Shown: positions 1 through 11,214, counted from the stretch's first letter. The stretch: 64,000 bases of DNA from Vombatus ursinus (GCF_900497805.2 NW_020953952.1:597798-661797), one strand, 5' to 3'. Made by a program: numbers and translations. The notes: a model not told the origin generated them from the letters alone.

Positions 1-61
1 ACTTATAACTCCAAATCTATGATTTGTTATCAATGTGGGTTTTCTGTAAATCCTCATAGAT

Positions 62-345
62 GAAAAACCATTTATTCAGCTTGGTGATACAATGGACTGA
101 GTGTTGGAATTAGAGTCAGAAGACCTGAGTTCAATACAGCCTAAATTTGATTAACTATGTGACTCTGTGCAAGTGACTGTGCAAAGATTTAGCCTCTTTG
201 CCTCAGTTTCCCCAAATCTTAAAATAGGTATAATAATATCACCTCCTGTCCTGGGTTGTTTTGAGAACCAAAATGGGATAATATTTGCAAAGTGCTTAGC
301 ACAATGCCCGTCACATAATAGAACCTTAATAAAGTCTTTCTTCTT
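62..345 (+). repeat. MIR/THER-type SINE
   Basis: A tRNA-like head (gagtcagaagacctgagttc) is followed by the core CTCAGTTTCCCC, the AATGGGATAATATTTGCAAA segment and the GCACAATGCC tail. That order is typical of MIR/THER SINEs in marsupials. The copy is diverged and therefore old. It explains the short overlapping reading frames on both strands here, which are not genes. Confidence 0.75.
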
Positions 346-1019
346 TTCTTCCTTTTTATGATTGCTCAATGAGTGCATTGGCCATGACTGACCATGCTTT
401 CTCTTAAGTTCCCTGCAGAGAGTCTACCCAATGTGATCAGAGTATTTCTTGACATTGCATTGATAACAGTAGATCATCCAGGCTTTCTATAGCTAATTCC
501 TTACCTTCTTTATGTAACTAGCTAAACTTTTTTTTGTATTTATATTTTCTTTGATGGCATCTCTTAACCCACTGTTCTGTCACAATTCCTTGTGTGTGAT
601 ATGTTGCATCCTATTTTTCCCACAATTCACTTCTCCACTTCTTTTTGAGTATATTTCAAGTTGGGCTCTTTTGGTGTATGACTTGAGGCCATAAACATCA
701 CCAGTAACAGCTATGTTGATGGAATCAACATGACTGAGCATGTGATTGAATTGGGGGAAGAGGAAAAAGAAAGAGGAAGGGGAGAGTCAATTTTAGCATC
801 AAAAATGATGCCACTGTTTTGAACCTATGTAAATGGAAGGATGGTGGTGCTCCTAAAAGAAAGATAGAAGTTATGAAGAGGAGTTAGTTAAGCAGGCAAA
901 ATAACAATACCATGTATATTTAAACCTGTCCATCAACTTGACTTATGCCTTAAATCCTTCTTGTCCCAAATGCCAATACTCATTTTCTATTATTTCAGGA
1001 ATGTCCCAGGTGTATTTCA
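346..1019. other. Intergenic, nothing recognised
   Basis: AT-rich sequence without a convincing reading frame or a repeat I can name. A purine-rich patch lies at about 755-785. Confidence 0.5.
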
Positions 1020-1372
1020 CTTTACATGCTACAGTTATCTTTGCAATGCCATCTTTCCCTTACTACACCAGTCCTCTCCTTAATTCCATCTCCATCTCTA
1101 GTTCTAATTTAATTTAATTTAATTTGAGGAACCACAATCAAATCAACTCTGGTCCATGTATAGAGGTTGGACAATCAATTCACCTTTGGACTCACTTGTG
1201 ATTCCCATCTCAACAACTCTGGAAAACAAGACGTTCCTTACAGGACTCCATTCCCCTATGTGCGTTGCTTCTCTCTGTTAGGATGTAAAATCATATGTGG
1301 TAGAGATTGTCTTTCATTTTTCAAAATTCCTGGAACTTAGCACAATGCTTTTCACATATTGAATTTTTAATA
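1020..1372 (+). repeat. Possible L2/MIR 3'-end fragment
   Basis: The right end has the layout of an L2-type 3' end: a gene-desert 'GTTAGGATGTAAAATC' segment, then a 'GGAACTTAGCACAATGC' segment, then TTTTTAATAAAATATTTT. The left part is too diverged to assign. A short AATTT tandem lies at about 1,105-1,130. Confidence 0.35.
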
Positions 1373-1619
1373 AAATATTTTAAATTAATTAATGTGCTAT
1401 TCTTATATCTATTCATATAATCTCATTTAATCCTCATAACAATTTTGTGAAGTAGATGTTCTTACTATTTTGATTTTAAAATTAAGAAACTGAGACTGAG
1501 TTTTAGATTATTTTCTTAGAGATGCTACTTGAGCCTGTTGGGGATAATGCACAGAAAGAGATAAAGAAGATAGGACCCAGGACAAAACTCTAAATGTTAT
1601 TCTCTATCCTTTAAGGTCT

Positions 1620-1875
1620 TTCCAAGTTTTGGCCTTGCAATCCCTGATCTTCAGAGTTGAAAGGAACTTTAGAGGCCATATTGTAGCACCAGTATCTCTG
1701 CAGGAATATTTTATAACATCATTGATAAAGGGTTTCCAACCTCAATTAGAAGATTTCCAGTGCTGGGGAATCTATTACTTCCCTGGTCCTCATTTTATTC
1801 AGTGATGAAAAAAATGTGGGAAGGAATAGGATCATTGGACAATCTCCCCCACAAAGATATTGTAAAGAAAGTACT
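1620..1875 (+). repeat. CR1/L3-like old repeat fragment
   Basis: The run 'AGAGTTGAAAGGAACTTTAG', then 'GGTTTCCAACCTCAA', then 'CAGTGCTGGGGAATC' matches a family seen again at 49,260-49,770 and 50,500-50,960. It resembles the 3' region of CR1/L3 LINEs in amniotes. The family name is uncertain. Confidence 0.4.
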
Positions 1876-2276
1876 TCTAGAAATTAAAGATATCTATAGT
1901 CATGTGAAAAAATGCTCTAAATCACTTTTTATTAGAGAAATACAAATCAAAACAACTCTGAGGTACCACATCACATCTATCAGACTGGTCAACATGAGAA
2001 AACAGGAAAATGATAAATGTTGGAGAAAATGTGGTAAAATTGGAACACTAATGCATTGTTGGTGGAGTTGAGACATGATCCAACCATTTTGGGGAGCAAT
2101 TTAGAACTATGCCCAAAGGGCTATTAAAATGTGAATACCCTTTGACCCAGTAATAGCATTCTAGGGCTGTATCCCGAAGAGGTGATAAAAATGGGAAAAG
2201 GACCCACATATACAAAAATATTTACAGCAGCTCTTTCTGTGATAGCAAAGAATTGGAAATTGAGGGGATTTCCATC
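1876..2276 (+). mobile_element. L1 LINE fragment (end of ORF2)
   Basis: This matches the ORF2 C-terminal end also present at 59,950-60,340 and, inverted, at 42,400-42,960. Shared segments include ATCTATAGTCATGTGAAAAA, GAGGTACCACATCACA, CAACCATTTTGGGGAGCAAT and AGAATTGGAAATTGAGGGGA. Both ends are truncated and there is no poly-A. Its right end meets the start of the olfactory receptor homology at about 2,280, so it has replaced or displaced the receptor's upstream region. Confidence 0.85.
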
Positions 2277-2279
2277 ATA

Positions 2280-2914
2280 AGAAATAACAGCATGGTAACT
2301 GATTTCATTCTTCAGGGATTTTCTCTTCCTAGAGAGCTGGAAATTGTCCTCTTTGTGCTTATCTTTGTGGTGTACATTATAACAATGGTAGGGAACATTG
2401 GCATGATCTCACTAATTTGATTAGATCCCAGATTTCACACCCCATGTACTTTTTCCTCAGTAACTTGGCTTTTGTTGACCTTTGTTACTCTTCCTCAATA
2501 GCCCCCAAGTTCTTGGCAACCCTCTTGACCAAGCAGAATAGAATTTCTTTCTATGCTTGTGCAACTCAGTTAGGCTTTTTTCTCACATTCTTAATTTCTG
2601 AGATGCTCTTCCTTGCTATGATGGCATATGACCGCTATGTGGCCATCTGCAATTCTCTTCTCTACATGGTAGTTATGTCTCAGAGGGTTTGTATACAGCT
2701 GGTAATAGGTCCCTACTTGTATAGCTTTTCAGTTGCTTTGCTTCACACTGTGGTCACTTTTTGCCTGATCTATTGTGGTTCTAATGTCATCAATCATTTC
2801 TACTGTGATGATGTCTCACTGATGGCACTTGCTTGCTCAAACACCAGTCTCAAAGAGATTTTGATTTTTATCTTTGCTGGGTTCAACATGATCAGCTCAT
2901 TGTTAACAGTTCTC

Positions 2915-2963
<49 letters not shown>

Positions 2964-3254
2964 ACTGCTATCTTGAAGATCCAGTCAACTGAAGGAAGAT
3001 GCAAAGCTTTCTCCACCTGTGCCTCTCACCTGACCGCAGTCACTGTATTCTATGGGACATTGATCTTTATGTATCTGCAGCCCAAGTCAAACCACTCCAT
3101 GGATACAGATAAAATGGCCTCAGTGTTCTACACAATGGTGATCCCCATGCTGAATCATATGATCTACAGACTGAGGAACCAAGAAGTGAAAATTGCCCTT
3201 CAGAAAATGATTCAAAAGTTACATTCATTACTCCTGGCATATTTAAAAAAGTGA
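2280..3254 (+). pseudogene. OR8U1: Olfactory receptor pseudogene, OR8U-like
   Basis: This is a decayed class II odorant receptor, a seven-helix GPCR that would act in the ciliary membrane of olfactory neurons. Visible landmarks are an N-glycosylation site (NNS) then VTDFIL near the start, the TM1 GN, PMYFFLSNLAF, MAYDRYVAICN at about 2,620-2,652, [17 protein letters not shown], and a degenerate C-terminal NHMIY. The segment LLYMVVMS plus CIQLV, and [11 protein letters not shown] near the end, are what I recall of human OR8U1. Lesions: ATA where the start Met is expected (2,277-2,279), a CGA-to-TGA stop at 2,418-2,420, one base missing near 2,441-2,445, and a (TA)22 tract at 2,917-2,960 that shifts the frame in TM5. 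Human OR8U1 lies beside OR5M9 in the same orientation. OR8J/OR8K relatives are the alternative. That it is an OR is near certain; the subfamily is likely. Confidence 0.85.
2917..2960. repeat. (TA)22 microsatellite inside an OR coding region
   Basis: Uninterrupted TA dinucleotides replace the codons expected for the SY-containing end of TM5. Intact relatives have about five codons between the TVLI-like and TAIL-like residues. Here there are 43 bases, about 28 more than expected and not a multiple of three. The tract therefore both lengthens the helix with Tyr-Ile repeats and shifts the frame. Confidence 0.9.
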
Positions 3255-4067
3255 GCAAGTTGTGAATTAACAAAGTATACACATCATTATTTTATTCTTC
3301 ATTGACCAGAGGTCAGCTTTAATTTTTATATCATATTTTTCCCATCACCTTTGAAAATATAAAATTAAAAAAAATAAAAACCCGGATACGTTTTTGACAG
3401 TAGTTACTAAATATGGAGGTTATTTTTTTCTTTAGTTTCTTTTATCATTAAAAAAAATTTTCTTGGAAACAAAAGATTGTTTAATTACATAGCAAGTGTT
3501 TATGTGAAAATACTAAATTTTTAATGAATGTGTGAATAAGATTTAATTTGTCTGTTACCTTCTCCTCCAGTTAGTCATGTTATTTTCCTTAAGCTCAATT
3601 TTTTTGTGGGGAAAATATGCTACCTACATTAGTCAATGAACATTTATTATATGCCTACTACATATAATAGCAGCAGGCCCTGTAGTAAACAACACATTAT
3701 AAGGTTATTAAGAGGATTAAATGAACTAATGCATATAAAATAACTCTGAAAGTTTGTGGAATTTATGCAAATATATGATGATTTTGTTGCATTTCTTGTC
3801 TTGTTCATATATTTTTTTAATGTAATTCAATTAGAAATAGGTGGGAACAAATAATTAACTATCATCTATTTATATTTAATGTTCTGAAAACTATTGCAAA
3901 AAATAGACAAATTGATAGCTTTTTAATTGCGTTAAATATTAAGAAAGAAACCAAAATTCTGTAGGTTCATTGATAACATCTTGGAGACAATTAGAGTGAC
4001 AAGCAGGATGATGTGTCCCATCAGGCTTCCATTTCTTTCATTCATTATCTCATTTTTCTTCCATTTT
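3255..4067. other. Intergenic, AT-rich, no gene seen
   Basis: Downstream flank of the OR pseudogene. It has A- and T-runs and no clear repeat except a possible decayed piece at about 3,640-3,760 (GCCTACTACATATAATAGCA). Confidence 0.5.
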
Positions 4068-4312
4068 TGTTGGTATTGTTCAGTTTTTTAGTCATTTGCA
4101 ATTTTTGGGGTTTTCTTGGCAAAGGTACTGAAGTGGTTTGCCATTTCCTTCTATAGCTCATTTTACACATGAGGAAATTGAGGCAAACAGGGTTAAGTGA
4201 CTTGCCTACAGTCACACAGCTAGTAAGTGTCTGGGGCCTGATTTGAACTTAGGAATGTAAGTCTTTCTGACTGAAGACCCAATACTCTATCCACTGCACC
4301 ACATATCTGCCC
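4068..4312 (-). repeat. Marsupial tRNA-SINE with RTE/BovB-like tail
   Basis: Read on the minus strand, a tRNA-like head (GGGCAGATATGTGGTGCAGT) leads into the body, then GAGGAAATTGAGG-type core and the tail AAATGGCAAACCACTTCAGT with AAGAAAACCCC. This tail resembles the 3' end of BovB/RTE LINEs, as in bovine SINEs, so mobilisation by an RTE element is the natural inference. Sister copies are at 4,771, 20,430, 33,634 and 62,145. Confidence 0.75.
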
Positions 4313-4770
4313 ACTTTTTTCTGCTAGATATCCATATTTTGAAGATTTATTTTTCGTAATGTTAGGAAATTATAAGTATTGAATGTGGCCACTTCTATTG
4401 AAAACATTTTTTTTAACTTTTTATGGAATTTTTTAAAGTCTGGGAATTATGGATAATAGTTTTGAGTATGATAACGTTCATTTTACAGGACCCTTTATTC
4501 ACTGAATTTTCTGCAGTATTTTGGGACCTCTCATTTGTGCTATGGGGATTCATTGTCTGTCAGGTTAGAAAGGACAGTGACCTGGGGGTGAACCATTTTG
4601 ACACCTTGATTGTATATAAGTATTTGTTAGGTGCTAAATATTTGCAACTGTACACAATATGTTGTTGAGTCTCTATTGTTTTCTTGTCTAATTTGAACCA
4701 ATAAACAAGTCTACATTCTTTGAGGATAATTTTATTATACTTCCTGGAGACAATGACCTGAACCTATGTT

Positions 4771-4991
4771 CAATTTAATTGTTTTTCAGTTGTGTCTGAC
4801 TCTTCGTGTTCCCATCTGGCATTTTCTTGGCAAAGATACTGCAATGATTTTCCATTCTTTATCCACTTCATTTGACAGATGAGGAATTGAGGTCAACAGA
4901 GTTAAGTGATTTTCCAATGTCACATGTTTAATCAGTGTCTGAGGCCGGATTTGATCTCAGCTCTTCCAGACTCCAGGCCTGACATGCCATT
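4771..4991 (-). repeat. Marsupial tRNA-SINE with RTE/BovB-like tail
   Basis: Same family and strand as the copy 460 bp upstream: GTTGTGTCTGACTCTTCG, TTTTCTTGGCAAAGATACTG and GACAGATGAGGAATTGAGG, ending in GCCTGACATGCCAT. More diverged than its neighbour. It is followed by an A-rich run (4,994-5,035) that encodes only low-complexity frames. Confidence 0.7.
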
Positions 4992-5535
4992 AAAAAAAAA
5001 AAGGAAAAAAAAAAACAAGAAAAAGAAAAAAAAAACACTGGACTCAGGATTTTCTGTGATCCTTCCTTCGTAATCTGTTGTTGGTTGAGTCATGCTGCTG
5101 CTGGTGCTTATTAAGAACTTTTTAATTCTACTTTCCATTAGCCATTTTATCAGCTCCTTGAAGAAGTAAGTTATTTTTGGTAACTATTGAAAACCACTAC
5201 TACTGCTTGGTGAAGTGATGTCTGTCCTAAAAATAGTTCCCTAAGTTTTTGACCTATCATGTGCTCTAATTATAATGTACATTTTAGCATTTTAAGAATA
5301 TGTGATTTTATCATTATGTATACTCCCTGGATGAAGCCCTTCTATGTCTTGGTAGATGGTCTTTCAGATTTACTATAGCCAAAATATTAAATGCCCTGAG
5401 AAAAAACCAGTGTTGACCCCCTCAGAATTTGAGAAGGTTGTCCCATAGGCCACAGGCACATCATTTATCATCAGTACTAAATACAAAGACTTCCCTGCTA
5501 GGTTTATCTCTTAGACTGTGTTCCACTGGCATAGC
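4992..5535. other. Intergenic, A-rich start, nothing recognised
   Basis: Begins with A-runs broken by G and C, then unique-looking AT-rich sequence without a supported gene. Confidence 0.5.
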
Positions 5536-5618
5536 TAAGGAAGGAGGGAAGGAAGGAAAGAAGGAAGGAAGGAAGAAAGAAAAGAAGGAAGGAATGAGGG
5601 AAATAAAGTAGGAAGGAA
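5536..5618. repeat. Purine tract, (GGAA)n-like
   Basis: Imperfect GGAA/GAAG repeats. The Lys/Glu/Gly-rich frame read through it is a by-product of the repeat. Confidence 0.85.
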
Positions 5619-5624
5619 ACAAAA

Positions 5625-5880
5625 CATGCATTTATTATGTGTGAATGATAAGTATGATATTAAGGACAGGAACTGTGCTACGGGTTCTACAAATATTAAA
5701 TCACTTGTTCCTCACCATAACCCCTGGAGTTCATTGGTATTATTATTTCCATTTTATAGTTGAGGAAACTGAGGCAAAAGAAATTAAGTGATAAGCTATG
5801 GCCACATAGCTAGTGAATTTTTTCTCACATCTTCTAGACTTCAGATTAAACAATTTATCCACTGGGTCACTTAGCTGTCT
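5625..5880 (+). repeat. MIR-type SINE
   Basis: Shows the order CATTTATTATGTGTG, TTATTTCCATTTTATAG, TTGAGGAAACTGAGGCAAAA, CACATAGCTAGTGAA and TTATCCACTGGGTCACTTAG. That is a near-complete MIR-related unit on the plus strand. Confidence 0.7.
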
Positions 5881-6429
5881 TTATGCTATTGAGTGATATA
5901 ACTTTTAACGTTAACTTTGGATGACAAGGAATTAATAAAGTATGCCTTCGTTTGGAGAGATAAGATGGAGTAATTAGAAGTCATTTCATTTTTCAGCAAT
6001 GTGGAATGAAGTCTTAACTTAGGTTTTGTGTGCTAGGGCAAGGAAGGACATGGTCATACTCATTAAGTCATATGGTGAAACTCAATGTTTCTCAAAATCT
6101 CTCAGTAAGTCCACTGTTGTTACTTTTATTACAGACATCATTTGCTAAACATTTTAATAGCACTGTTTTTTCCAAGGGTTTTGTACAACATAGATATGCG
6201 TGTACTTTACTTAAATTTTCAATGTTTTTGAGTGTGTCCTCCCCAAATGTCTTTCTTACTTATACTGGAAGTTTCTCATTAGTTCTTCACTTCCTCAGGA
6301 ATTGAGAAAGTTCCTAAGTGTATCTTCCCCAAATTGTCTTTGTTTATTATAAAGAGATATAATTTTAAATGTAATTAATAATAATAATTAACATCTCTAT
6401 AGTTTTTTTTGTCTTTTGACTCATGCATA
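5881..6429. other. Intergenic, nothing recognised
   Basis: AT-rich sequence. The open frame at 6,030-6,305 has no recognisable domain and no codon signal that I trust. Confidence 0.45.
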
Positions 6430-6900
6430 AGTTAGATATAAGTGAGGCAGAGTTATGCTAAGTCATCAGCTTCACTTCCATAGTCATCTGAGTCTAGTGG
6501 AAAGACATAAATCATCTGTCTGGCAATGGCTCAGGATGCAGTGGATGACATTGGCATCTTTGATATCTAACCAAACTCTAAGCATGCTATAGTGCCTGCT
6601 TCCACCACATTCCTGGCTCATTGGAACAAATTGTTCACATCCACCTATTCTACTGGGGAAATCTTCATATGCTTGAGGGAGACACCCCCCTAACTCACTG
6701 ACAGGCTTGAGACTCTTCAATTAACCTATTTTTCAACTGGTCTGTCAAAATGGTATACTGTGGTGTGGCTGCTATGCATGCAACAGCTTTTTGGAGTCAT
6801 AGATGAATTGAGTGGCAGAGGTATACCACAGGTAGAAAGCAGCCTTGAAAAGGGCTCGGCAGCCATCACACCAGAGGTATTGATCTAAACTGAACACCTG
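6430..6900 (-). repeat. RTE-related marsupial interspersed repeat
   Basis: Read on the minus strand, the segment ATATCAAAGATGCCAATGTC, GCATCCTGAGCCATTGCCAG, AGACTCAGATGACTATGGAA and AACTCTGCCTCACTTA matches, base for base over long runs, the plus-strand unit at 26,745-27,035. It resembles the 3' part of a marsupial RTE LINE or a dependent SINE. The family assignment is from memory. Confidence 0.5.
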
Positions 6901-6904
6901 TACT

Positions 6905-7125
6905 CCCTATTTACATAGCACATGCTATGTACTAGGCACTTTGCTAAGTGCTTTACAATTATAATCTGACTTGATCCTCAAAACAATCCTGTGAAGTAGG
7001 TGTTTTAATTATCCCCATTTTACAGATGAGAAAACTGAAGTCAATTGATATTAACCTAGGATCACACAACTCATAAGTGTGTGAAATCAGATTTGAACTC
7101 AGGTGTCCTTGTCGGTTGGCTGAAA
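6905..7125 (+). repeat. MIR-type SINE
   Basis: TAGGCACTTTGCTAAGTGCT, TTGATCCTCAAAACAATCCT, CCCCATTTTACAGATGAGAA and ATTTGAACTCAGGTGTCCTT in order on the plus strand. Confidence 0.75.
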
Positions 7126-7299
7126 TATTCTGAGGATGATTTACAAGTTACATGGCCCAAAACTGCATAGCACTAAAGGGAACGGATTGGTTGGAATTTG
7201 CATTGTTGGAAGAGGTGCCTATATGATTAAGACCAGAAATTAAAATAGTGAAGTATTTGGGACTAGGAAGGTGAAATATTCAAGATCATATATTTAGAG

Positions 7300-7412
7300 C
7301 AGTGAGAACTGGAAACTACTAAGTATAACCCCCTCATTTTACAAATGAGGAAACAGAGGCCAAGAGTCTAAGACAGTTAATGACAGAGATAGAACTCAAG
7401 TCATCTGACTCC
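7300..7412 (+). repeat. MIR-type SINE fragment
   Basis: CCCCTCATTTTACAAATGAGG followed by a GAACTCAAGTCATCTGACTCC end; head missing. It sits just before the HAL1 element. Confidence 0.55.
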
Positions 7413-8046
7413 AAAACCGTGGGGTATTTCATATTTGTAATATTGTTTTAATTTCAGAGAATACATTTTATGAAGGATATTGATAAGATGGGGAGTACCC
7501 AAAGGTGAATGATAACAATCAAATCCAATTGACCCCAGGCCATGGAAGAGCTCAAAAAGGATTTTGAGAAGCAAGTAAGAGAAGTAGAGGAAAAACTGGA
7601 AAGAAAAATGAGAGTGATGCAAGAAAATCATAAAAAACAAGTCAACCGCTTGCTAAAGGAGACCCAAAAATACTGAAGAAAATAACACCTTAAAAAAATA
7701 GCCTAACCAAAATGGCAAAAGGGTTCCAAAAAGCCAATGAGGGGAAGAATGCCATAAAAAGCAAAATTGGCCAAATGGAAAAGGAAGTCCAAAAGTTTAC
7801 TGAAGAAAATACTTCCTTAAAAATTAGAATGGAGCAATTGGAAGCTAGTGACTTTATGAGAAATCAAGACACTGTAAAACAAACCCGAGAGAATAGAAAA
7901 AAATAGAAAACACTGTGAAATATCTCGTTGGAAAGACAACTGACCTGAAAAGTAGATCCAGGAAAGATAATTTAAAAATTGTTGGACTATCTGAAAGCCA
8001 TGATCAAAAAAAAAAGAGCCTAGACATCATCTTTCTAGAAATTGTC

Positions 8047-8203
8047 AGGCACAGCTAGGTGGTACAGTAGATAGAGCACTGGACCTGGACTCAGGAGGAC
8101 CTGAGTTCAAATCCAGCCTCAGACACATATTTTCCTAGCTTTGTGACTTTGGGCAAGTCACTTAACCCCAATTGCCTCACACACACACAAAAAAAAAATT
8201 ATC
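8047..8203 (+). repeat. tRNA-SINE nested in HAL1
   Basis: CACAGCTAGGTGGTACAGT, GACCTGAGTTCAAATCCAGC and GGGCAAGTCACTTAACCCC form the tRNA-derived head with A- and B-box-like parts. A CA/A-rich tail follows. Flanks AAATTGTC (ending 8,046) and AAATTATC (ending 8,203) look like a slightly diverged target-site duplication within HAL1 ORF1. Confidence 0.8.
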
Positions 8204-8688
8204 AAAGAAAATGGTCCTGATATTTTAGAACTAGAGGGCAAAATAGAAATTGAAAGAATCCACAAATCACCTCCTGAAAAATATCCCCAAAGGACAACTC
8301 CTAGGAATATTGTAGCCAAATTCCAGAGTTCCCAGGTCAAGAACCGGAGGGCTTGGAATATAATATTCCAGAGGGCAAAGGAGATAGGATTGCAACTCAG
8401 AATCATCAACCCAGCAAAACTAAATATAATCCTTCAGGGGAAAAACAAACATTCAGTGAAATAAGGGACTTTCAAGCATTCTTGATGAAATGACCGGAGT
8501 TGAATAGAAAATTTGACTTTAAAATACAAGACTCAAGTGAAACATGAAGAGGTAAACAAGAAGGAGAAGTCATAAGAGACTTATTAAGGTTAAACTGTTT
8601 ACATTCCTGCATGGAAAGTTGATATTTGTAACTCATGAGTCCTTTGTCAGTATTAGGGTAGTTGGAGAGAAAAAAATTATATGTATGT

Positions 8689-8706
8689 ATGGATATAGAT
8701 ATAGAT

Positions 8707-8753
<47 letters not shown>

Positions 8754-8763
8754 NNNNNNNNNN

Positions 8764-8811
<48 letters not shown>

Positions 8812-8840
8812 GTAGGTAGGTAGGTAGATAGATAGATAGA
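8689..8840. repeat. (GATA)n microsatellite with a 10-base N gap
   Basis: GATA repeats, with a GGTA patch near 8,812-8,825, interrupted by Ns at 8,754-8,763. The array sits at the same place in the HAL1 3' region as the array at 22,895-22,957. The true length in this genome is unknown because of the gap. Leu-Ser-Ile-Tyr repeat frames here are by-products. Confidence 0.95.
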
Positions 8841-9764
8841 GGGCACAGGGTGAGTTGAAGATGAAGGGGTCATATCTGGAGAATAAAATTAAAGGTTGAG
8901 AGAGGATTATATGGGGAGAAGGAGAAAGGGAGAGATAGAATGGGGTAAATTATCTCACAAAAAACAGACAAGAAAAGGTTTTTACAGTGGAGGGGAACTG
9001 GGGGAAGGTGAGAGGGAATGAGTGAATGTTATTCTCATTGGATTTGGCTTAAGGAGAGAATAGCATATACACTCAATTAGGTATGGAAATCTATCTTACT
9101 CTACAGGAAAATGGAGGGGAAGGGGACAAGAGAGAAGGAGGATGATAGAGGGGACAGAAGATTAGGGGAGGGGGTAATCAGAAACAAACACTTCTAAGGA
9201 TAAGGTCAAAAGAGAGAATAGAATAAATGGGGGGGCAGGTAGGATTAAGGGAAATATACTTAGCTTTCCACAACATGACTACTATGGAAGTGTTTTGCAT
9301 GACTACACATGTATAACCTGTATTGAGTTGCTTGCCTTTGCAATGGGGGTGGATGGGGAGGAAGAAAAGGAGAAAATTTGGAACCCAAATTAAAAACAAA
9401 TGTTAAAAAAATTGTTTTTCACATGCAACTGGGAAATAAGATGTACAGGAAATGAGGTATAGAAACCTATGCTGCCCTACAGGAAAATTGAAGGAGAAGG
9501 GGATAAGAGAAGGGGTAGGGGGAGAGATAGAAGGGAGGGCAGATTAGGGGAAGGGCTATTCAGAATGCATGCCATCTTCACATGGGGAGAGAGAAGAGAT
9601 GGGGAGAAAATTTGGAACTCAAAATCTTCTGGAAGCAAATGTTGAAAACTAAAAATAAATAAATTATTTCAAAATAAAAAAAAGAATCATTTTCATATCA
9701 TACGTATTGTAGTAGGATTGATGGTAGGCATTTATTATTATTATTAATTATTATTATATCTAGC

Positions 9765-9995
9765 ATTCATATAATCACTTAAAAATGTTAGTATGCTTTA
9801 CATATATTATCACAGTTAATCTTCCAGACAACTCTGTGAGGCCAGTGCTACTATCATTGATCATTTTTAACGGAAGAGGAAACTGAAGCCTACTCATGAA
9901 CATTTGACTTGTCCAGAGTCTGATGACTCGTAGGTGTCGAGGGGAGGATTTTAATTCTGGTTTTCTTGACTCCAACTCGAGATGGGTGCTGAGGT
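9765..9995 (+). repeat. MIR-type SINE, diverged
   Basis: TATATTATCACAGTTAATCT, CTCTGTGAGGCCAGTGCTAC, GAGGAAACTGAAGCCTAC and TTCTTGACTCCAA in MIR order. Preceded by a short ATT/TTA microsatellite at 9,730-9,760. Confidence 0.6.
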
Positions 9996-10387
9996 CTCTT
10001 CCAATTCTCAAAATACTACTGTTATGTGATTTGTTGATATTACTTAAAACCTCAAATATTTAACAAGGTAAAACCATAATAAATTAAACAAATGAACAAA
10101 CAAGCTTTCCCTCCTAAACAATGTTTTCATTTTGTGTCTCCTTCTAGAATGCCAGAATATTCACTGTCTTGTCATTTTTCTTCTTTTCTTTAGTTTGTTT
10201 CCCTTTCTGTCTTTCTCATACTTATTGTCAATATGGGTGTAGCTCTGCTATATGACCTTGTATAGGCATATATATATGTATATATATATATATATATATC
10301 TTTTCATATTTATTATACTACATACTTATGCTTTTTTGCATCACAATATTTCTTTTCACTAATTTATTCACACACTCTCCAGTTGTT

Positions 10388-11100
10388 AGTAAAGGCAACA
10401 AGTATTTATTAAATGCTTATTTATGCTAGGCACTGTACTAAGTATGAGGGATAGAAAAACAAACCAAAAAAAAGCCAGTTCCTAACCTCAAAGAGTTCCC
10501 ATTCTAATGGAAAAGATAACATGCAAACAATTGGGTACATACAAGATATATAGTGAATATATGGATGTTAATATCAAAGGGGAAAATACTATCAATGGAG
10601 GATTGGGGTGGGGTTGGGAGATACCTCCTGAAGATTCTGGGATTTGAACTGAGATCTGAAGGAATCCAGGGAAACTCAGAAGCAGAGGTGAGGAGGTAGA
10701 GCATTCCAATCATAAAGAACCACCTATGTAAATGCATGGAAGTGGGGAATGGATAATTATGTTCAAGACACAGAAAGTAGGCTACTATAGATGAATATTC
10801 ATAAGTCTTTGTAAAGAAGTAAAATATAGGACTGGAAAGTTAGGCTGGGGCCAAATTGTGAAGATCTTGAAATGAGAGAGAAGTTTCTGTCTAGGAAATA
10901 GGTAAAGTTTGTTGATTGGATGATGACATGGGAAGTACTATACTTTAGAAAAATAATTTTAATGGTTAATTGAAGGATGGATCAGAATGGGGGAAAACTT
11001 AAGGCAGGAAGACCAATTGAACAGTTACTGCTATAGTCCAAGTGAGAGGTGATAAGGATTTAAATGACTGTAGTGATGCTGTGAGTAGAGAAAGGGGATA
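10388..11100 (+). repeat. Mammalian interspersed repeat, family unsure
   Basis: The left part reads ATTTATTAAATGCTTATT, CTAGGCACTGTACTAAG and CCTCAAAGAGTTCCCATTCT. The right part reads GATTTGAACTGAGATCTGAA, GGAGGTAGAGCATTCC, GGGGCCAAATTGTGAAGATC, AGGCAGGAAGACCAATTGA and ATAGTCCAAGTGAGAGGTGA. I recognise this as a widespread mammalian repeat but cannot name it. The first part recurs at 31,455-31,690 and pieces of the rest at 24,850-25,620. Confidence 0.55.
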
Positions 11101-11214
11101 TATGTGATATGTTGTAAAAATTAGTAATGACACAATTTGACAATTATTGGACTTAAAATATATTGAATTATTTGTTTTTGAAAATGGAAGTGCTACAAGG
11201 TAATTTTTTTTCCT

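Larger units (their letters stand above)
7521..9685 (+). mobile_element. HAL1 (half-L1) LINE, 5'-truncated
   Basis: The element starts inside the ORF1 N-terminal part (CATGGAAGAGCTCAAAAAGG) and runs through the coiled-coil segment at about 7,700-7,900 (EKEVQKFTEENTSLKIRMEQ). It then covers the RRM-like part and C-terminal part of ORF1 at about 8,210-8,530, then a GATA array and a purine-rich 3' region. It ends in an A-rich tail at about 9,685. No ORF2 follows ORF1, which defines the HAL1 type. ORF1 is broken by stops and frameshifts and by a SINE at 8,047-8,203. The full-length sister is at 20,975-23,791. Confidence 0.8.

Noticed and set aside
2973-3254. A separate 93-codon gene
   Set aside because: It is the TM6-TM7 end of the OR8U-like pseudogene, starting right after the TA tract.
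8047-8203. tRNA gene
   Set aside because: The A- and B-box-like parts belong to a tRNA-derived SINE present many times; no complete cloverleaf and no anticodon arm.
8689-8840. CRISPR-like array
   Set aside because: Four-base tandem repeats without spacers; a microsatellite in a vertebrate genome.
8472-8873. A 133-codon minus frame with Leu-Ser-Ile-Tyr repeats
   Set aside because: Reads through the GATA microsatellite and an N gap inside HAL1.
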